Source: Epiperipatus broadwayi (Eukaryota; Onychophora; Udeonychophora; Euonychophora; Peripatidae). Taken from it: DNA of 64,000 bases. The stretch lies in contig JAQFVV010006306.1 in assembly GCA_028023455.1 (NCBI GenBank), positions 2,137,001 to 2,201,000 on the forward strand. The letters run 5' to 3'. The notes below the pieces were generated by a model that had not been told where the DNA came from, made no database searches, and saw only the letters and a list, made by a program, of their open reading frames with translations. Position numbers and translations under genes: made by a program. Positions 58,670-64,000 of the stretch are shown here, one piece after another; position 1 is the first letter of the stretch; each line of letters opens with the position of its first letter.

Positions 58670-59395
58670 AAGAATGCAATACAATATAATAATAAATAAT
58701 CATAATTTTAAATATATGTAATTGAAATTGAAGTAACTACCTGTGACTGAGTTATGTAATGTCAACAACTACAAAAAGATAGAATATCAACCTATCTTTT
58801 AATTCTGTAATATAAGCTTAGTTTTTTGACATAGTTTTAAACTATAGGGTGAATGTGGTCTATTATTTTAATTTATGTGCAGAATAAATGATTTAAAATC
58901 ACCATTAATATAGTCAGAAAAACAAGATCATGTTTTATAAAGAGCTCGCAAATAAGCTCTTAACAAGCTTTGCAGAATATTCTTCAAAGCTTATTTGCGA
59001 GCTCTTTTATAAAACATTTGTGATACAAGCTTGTTTAAATTAGGTCATGTGACATCTGACTTGATTTATTTGCAAACAAGATCATATATTGGAAGTTATG
59101 ATCATTTATCATAACATTGTTAAAACTGATTTTTCATTTAACAATCAGAAGTTGTTAAAACTAAGATTTGTTCTTGATCCTTGGTGTATATTAATGATGA
59201 CTACAGATCATTTACTCTACATAAAAATTAAAATAATAGACCAAATTCACCCTATAGCTTAAACCTATGTCAAAAAACTAAAGTTATATGGCAACAATGC
59301 CAAAAGGTAGATTGGTATCATTCTATCCTGTTTATATTTGTTGACATTACATAATTCATTGGGAAGTAATACAATATAATAATAGATATTTTTTA
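58670..59395. repeat. Large imperfect palindrome with a family B insertion in its centre
   Basis: Arms of about 245-265 bp (58670-58919 and about 59150-59395) share agggtgaatgtggtctatta, ttttttgacata and tgttgacattacataa-like segments in inverted order. Confidence 0.78.
58932..59073 (+). repeat. Family B short hairpin with 12-bp target-site duplication, ribozyme deleted
   Basis: aaacaagatcat flanks it at 58920-58931 and 59074-59085. The 142-bp interior is the family B end as a hairpin (gagctcgcaaataagctctt / inverse) plus the tail ggtcatgtgacatctgactt. Only a few loop bases remain where the ribozyme sits in other copies. Confidence 0.9.
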
Positions 59396-59514
59396 AAAGC
59401 TTTTACTTTCACTAGTGTTCCATGAGTTTTGATAAAGTCGGTCACAGTTTCAAGTGCACTGTGATGTAATAAGAGCGAACAGTAAGAGAAATAAAATACG
59501 GTAAACCAAAATAA

Positions 59515-59755
59515 ACATCACACGATCATTTCTTATGCTTGCTTATAACTATTGTTAAAACAGACAAAACTCTGTACATATTGCCACTCAGTGCAAGCCA
59601 GCTGACGAAGACCATAAGCCAGAAACTAGTCTGGGGATATTGGATGAGTAGGCACTAGATGGGGGTTTCATACACAAGCCTTCTGGCATCCATTGATTAG
59701 TCTGGCTTGCACTGAGTGGTGATATGTATAGAGAGTTTTGCCAGTTTTAAACCAA
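59515..59755. repeat. Family A inverted, internally deleted pair
   Basis: A minus end (59515-59602) is joined to a plus copy that starts at the ribozyme (CTGACGA, AGACCATAAGCCA, GAAACTAGTC near 59600-59633). The join removes the helix I 5' strand, so the core lacks its partner. Confidence 0.8.
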
Positions 59756-62104
59756 AATAACTGATGAAACTATAATGCACGTAAGCATAAACATATTTGA
59801 AAATAAATTAAAACCTAAAAATAAGTGTCATAGCTATATTTGAACTATATATAAAATACTACTCAGATTTTGTTAAAAATATTCCATATTTTCTAAGTGG
59901 AAAATGTCTATATTCATATACATAATTTTAATAGCATAATAATTACATATATTTAAAAAATCATGAATAGCAACAATCAAAATTATTACAAATGAAAAGA
60001 TAAAAAAAACTGCAAGTATCTAATCACTATAATTTATATTAATCCCGATTTGTAATTATGATATTAAAATTATATATATATAATACATATATATATATAT
60101 AATACAAATAAAATGTCTGACAATTAAAAAATATTGTAATAACTATGTCAACAATAAATATAACAGTAATTAAATATAATATAGACTTTCAATCCACAGA
60201 AGTACTTTCGGTTATAACCCTCCTCAACTACTGAAAGTACTCCTGTGGATTGAAAGACTATATTATATTTAATTATCATTATATTTATTATTGATATTAT
60301 TATTATATATATATTGTAAACTTTGGCTTTGCCAGAAGCTAGATTTTCAGCCATTTAATGTATTTAAGTATATATATATAAAATTATAAAGGAAAATTTT
60401 TCATTGATTTAATCTTATTGTAAGTTCACTTTATTACAATTTTATAAGTATATGCTAATTTAAATTAATAATTATTTAAAGTATTCTGTAAGTCCTGGAT
60501 ATAACTGAAGTTCATTTTAATATCTTACTATATTAATTTAAACTTATCTATGGTTGAAGTAATTTTAAATGTTTAACCCAAAGATGTAGTTGTCTATTTA
60601 ACAAGAAATTAGTATTAAAAAGTCAAGTTTGCTTTAATTAATATTAATTAGTAATATTATTTAGGTCTAATGTTAATGTTGAATTGTCTTACTTATAGTA
60701 AAGCATTTAGTTTAAGCTAACTATCAGCAATAGTATATTCATAAGCTAATGTCATTAAAATTGAATAGATGAAGGTAAAGTTAATTAGTTAATTTAAAAG
60801 ATACAGAGTAGCTTCATAATATTACTATTAGAATAATTGTTAATTTCCAAGTTAAACAACTTAAGTGTACATGTGTGTGTGAGGATGCTTGCCTTAATTT
60901 TTATTTTATAATATTAAATATCATTTAAATGCCTTTAAATTAATCTTAAAATATTTAGTAGAACTCAGGTGAACTTCTAACAGTCTAAAAATGACTATAA
61001 CGAAGGTATGTAATATTTTATTCTTTAAATATATTTTCTTATTGTTTTTTTATTTTATTTTACCGTAATAACTTTATTCTTTTAAAAAATGATTACATCA
61101 GACAGCACGTGTTAAAAATATGTAAATGAGTTTCTACTTTTAGCTTAACGCCTCAGATACTATATTAAACTTTAACCTAAGGTATGAAAATGAAAAGGAA
61201 GTTGTAAAAAGACGTTTTTCTGTTAATCAAAAAGAGTAACATGATTAGGTGTATAAAAAGCTCCACACATGCGCACTGAATATCTGAATTACGGAACTAT
61301 AAGAATAACTAAATTTCTAGCAGAAACAGACTCACAAAGGAGAAATAAATTTAGAAATTTCTCAAGTATAGAATCAATTATAAGTGATAATTTTTAAAAT
61401 TATTTATATTAAAGCAACACGCATCCTTAAAAACCTTAAATTCAGCTACCAAAGTTTTAAACAGAAGTCACTATAAAATCCAAAAGTTAACATTTAAAGA
61501 GGAGGAAAAACAAATAATTGAATGTTTATTCATAATAGATGAAGTATATCTATTGAAAACTAGTGCACATATCTCTATCATTGTTTAGTATATATATATA
61601 GATAGATAGAAAATTACTACAGTTTATTTAATTACTGACAAAAGTGCTGCCCTCACAACGTAGACACAAATCATTAAATGAAAATATATTAATAATTTTT
61701 TAAAACAATCTCTATTCTAATGAATGACTAATAAAAATGATTAATATATTCAGAAATCTGTGAATCCATCCTGATTCACATCTATTCTTTGATAATGTCT
61801 CTTTAAGATTTTTTAATATCTGATGCAGAAAAATTAAATGAATTCAATTTAATAACGTTTGATAAAGGGATTTCTCAAAATAACATTGCTTTTCTATGTC
61901 ACTGCTGAAAATCATTCTCTTTGATACTGAAACACAAAACCAATCCTATTTTTTCACCAACAGTATCATTTTGATTCTATGATCTCAAATCAGAGAACAT
62001 AAAAGGCCATGGTATTATCTGTTGATTCTATTACAAGTATATTTTTGATTGAACAGTTTTAAAATAAAATGCTCAGAGAAAATGCACTAAAAACAACTTA
62101 TTAA
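59756..62104. other. Intron sequence with one palindrome
   Basis: At about 60165-60285, arms of about 60 bp (aattaaatataatatagact, ttcaatccacag) face their inverses with a short centre. Otherwise AT-rich with TA runs; nothing else is recognised. Confidence 0.45.
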
Positions 62105-62117
62105 AGTTAAAGTGGCT

Positions 62118-62144
62118 CTGAAGAAGACTGCAGGACAGTCGAAA
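62118..62144 (+). ncRNA. Family F hammerhead-like core, uninverted
   Basis: CTGAAGA, A, stem GACTG/CAGTC with loop CAGGA, GAAA. The following 85 bp match the tail of the palindrome arms at 6291-6375, so this is the unfolded single form of that element end. Confidence 0.6.
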
Positions 62145-62663
62145 TGTAAGATTGTGAAGGCATATATTTACAATAAAAAGATTTTGCTTAAAAATGTTCA
62201 AAACAGAGTGGAAAAATTGCATTTAAAAACAAATTACAGAAAAATTCACAATAATACAAGAAGCAATCAACTAATATCTTTTCTGAATTCAATTTTATTT
62301 GAATTTCTCTGATATAAGATAATACTGAATAAGAGATACTAGTTAAAGAAATTTCATTTCAACATTTTCTTGGAAAATTTATCTTCTAAAAAACAAAATG
62401 ACATATAAGCCACACTGTCTTGTAATATTGGCTTCACTATCTTCAAATTATAGTATTTTAATATTCATTACTCCCTTTTTCTTTTCTATATAAAAAAACC
62501 CAGTGTCGTAATCAGCATGGGATTTGGAAATTCTATCATCAGATTTTCAATGGCATGGATGGCTGATGAGTTGGAAGTTGGAGTAGGTAGAAGACTGTTC
62601 ATTAAAGTGTAAGGATTTGCTATCTTAATATAAACTGAGAACTGATTATATATATGTATGGGA

Positions 62664-62725
62664 GATGGTAATCTGGACCAACTGATGAGTGCTGGTTTAG
62701 CACACAATATGTATATTGGTGATTA
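62664..62725 (+). ncRNA. Family E hammerhead, GAAA mutated
   Basis: TAATC, TGG, ACCAA, CTGATGA, GTGCT-GGTTT-AGCA, then ACAA where GAAA is expected, TATGTA, TA, TTGGT, GATTA. Helix I is perfect in both parts. Confidence 0.72.
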
Positions 62726-63049
62726 TCTTTTCTGCATGTGAGTGGTCATATGTATCAGTAGTATGAGATAGAATGGATAGTGAAGGGGCTTGAAAGTCTG
62801 AGTTTACATCCTATATATTTACAATTAGGCTAGGCATAAGAGTGCCTGGTATTTCAAATCTTACATATTAAGCCTGCATTCTGCTGATCCCTCTTCTATG
62901 TATTTAAATGGATACTGTCCTATACATGAGGGGTCAGAGTGACTTGAAGTCAACATGGGCATGACAACAGTGTTGGCATCAGCATGGGATTTGGGAATTC
63001 TATTCATATTTTCAATGGTATGGATATATATATATATATGTATGGGAGA

Positions 63050-63110
63050 TGGTAATCTGGACCAATTGATGAGTGCTAGTTTAGCATGAAATATGTATAT
63101 TGGTGATTAT
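63050..63110 (+). ncRNA. Family E hammerhead, single C3 change
   Basis: TAATC, TGG, ACCAA, TTGATGA (C3 to U), stem II GTGCT-AGTTT-AGCAT, GAAA, TATGTA, TA, TTGGT, GATTA. Everything except C3 fits a complete type I hammerhead with a UA cleavage site. Combined with the C3 of neighbouring copies, it defines the family consensus. Confidence 0.76.
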
Positions 63111-63319
63111 TTATCTTTTCTACATGTGTGTGGTCATGTGTATCAGTAGTATGAGATAGTTTGGATAGTAAGGAACTTGAAAGCCTGAGTTTGAATCCCC
63201 TATATTTATAAAAAAAGAAATATGGTATTAGTTCTCCAGAGTTCATAACAAATTTGAGTGCCAGAATCAAACCTGGGATCTCCTGAACCCAGGTCAGATG
63301 CTCTATGCCATGGGACCTC

Positions 63320-63660
63320 CCAATCTCAAGTTGAACGGTAAACTATGCCAACCGTGCAGGGTATATGGTATATAATATATAACTATAAAAAAACTCTTTG
63401 GCAAATAGTAAGGCTCCAAACATAAACTTTTGGTATTTTTAGATATAGTGTCTGAACCTACTCTGACACCTCTCTGAAGAGTGCCAAAGCACGAAACCAT
63501 GGTCAAGGGTTTGGGGAGGGGTTCCTGAGAGAGATATTTTAAGTGCTGGCTCTGGCTAAGCATTTATCATAAAGCTTGTAGAGGAATTGGCAATCCTCAT
63601 TGTTTTTATAACTTACAAGCTTAAGAGATAGGGTCACATGATCTATGACTCTTATTTTGA
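63320..63660 (+). repeat. Family D ribozyme repeat, single copy
   Basis: Opposite orientation to the 9.6-kb array. Landmarks are gtgtctgaacct, gcatttatcataaagcttgt, gaggaattggcaatcctcat and the tail ggtcacatgatctatgac. Confidence 0.85.
63454..63524 (+). ncRNA. Family D hammerhead ribozyme, core intact with perfect stem II
   Basis: CCTCT, CTGAAGA, stem II GTGC-CAAA-GCAC with four perfect pairs, GAAA, stem III CC-AT-GG, TC, AAGGG. The upper helix I GAACCTACTC pairs with GAGGGGTTC around one bulged A. One mismatch (A-C) lies in the lower helix. Confidence 0.83.
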
Positions 63661-64000
63661 TTATTTTATTAGGATGTCTGTGTTCAAAAAATAATTTTCA
63701 AATTGTATTTGGTAATATTGAACAAAACTGACCTTTTGGTGTACATTCAATATTAAAGGTGGTTCTAAGTCTATAATTATTAAATTCAGAGAATGTCCAA
63801 GAGGGTATTTTTAAAGACCATGTTCTAATATTGCCATTGAGATTTTTATAACTGATAACTTTTTGATATTTCTCACACAGAATTTATTTATCTAATATCT
63901 GTTTATTTTGCATTATGCTTCTGTGAATTTTCCGCTGTCTTTTTTTTTATTCCTCTTTTTGAACTTGATCTGCTTTCTTTACTTTATTCAATTCTATAAC
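63661..64000. other. Intron sequence to window end, nothing recognised
   Basis: AT-rich; no L2HGDH exon or repeat was found. Confidence 0.3.

Larger units (their letters stand above)
62495..63215 (+). repeat. Family E ribozyme repeat, two head-to-tail copies
   Basis: atcagcatgggatttgg occurs at about 62513 and 62979. The second unit has lost the segment between catggatgg and the ribozyme, replaced by a TA run. Each ends with a B-box-like gagtttgaatcc/gagtttacatcc. Confidence 0.85.

Overview
This window is AT-rich eukaryotic DNA with long introns, dense interspersed repeats and animal-type retroelements (RTE-like and Jockey/CR1-like non-LTR elements, Penelope-like elements with GIY-YIG endonuclease, tRNA-derived SINEs). 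It fits an invertebrate metazoan; I cannot name the species. Nothing prokaryotic is present.

The only host gene I can support is a partial L-2-hydroxyglutarate dehydrogenase gene (L2HGDH) on the minus strand. Four consecutive internal exons lie at 45509-45709, 23559-23720, 17629-17786 and 9033-9164, with GT-AG borders and compatible phases. The introns are about 21.8, 5.8 and 8.5 kb. The N-terminal exons should lie beyond the right end and the C-terminal exon(s) beyond the left end.

Most of the rest is repeats, and the main discovery is among them. At least five repeat groups (A to E here) carry sequences that fold as type I hammerhead self-cleaving ribozymes with a very short stem III: a CUGANGA core, a small stem II, GAAA, a 1-2 bp stem III, a UH cleavage site, and a two-part helix I. 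The stems differ between families but stay paired, including a compensatory A-U to G-C change in family A. Families B, C and D share one body sequence and are subfamilies.

The elements occur as monomers and as head-to-tail multimers: A 466/465 bp, B 379 bp, C 368 bp, D 411/418 bp, E about 450-460 bp. Several insertions have target-site duplications of 10-17 bp. One 1-kb B array (26220-27219) has a single 14-bp duplication around the whole multimer. This is the layout expected of metazoan retrozymes, non-autonomous retroelements that spread through self-cleaved circular RNA.

A sixth motif group (F) has a hammerhead-like core and resembles the ribozymes found in Penelope-like elements. It occurs mostly in inverted pairs. 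Two decayed Penelope GIY-YIG fragments lie in the same window. About twenty fold-back palindromes are present, with arms from about 40 to 330 bp, as well as a 42-bp minisatellite, a possible solo LTR, and a 0.9-kb tandem segment at 18.0-20.2 kb.

Layout: 0-9 kb repeats and a C-terminal-side intron; 9.0-17.8 kb two L2HGDH exons with D, E and Penelope repeats between; 18-23 kb A repeats, a dead non-LTR element and a B hairpin; 23.6-45.5 kb one giant intron with B, C and A arrays, the minisatellite, a large SINE palindrome, an LTR and an RTE fragment; 45.7-64 kb the upstream intron with SINEs, A pairs, a Penelope fold-back, E arrays and a D copy.
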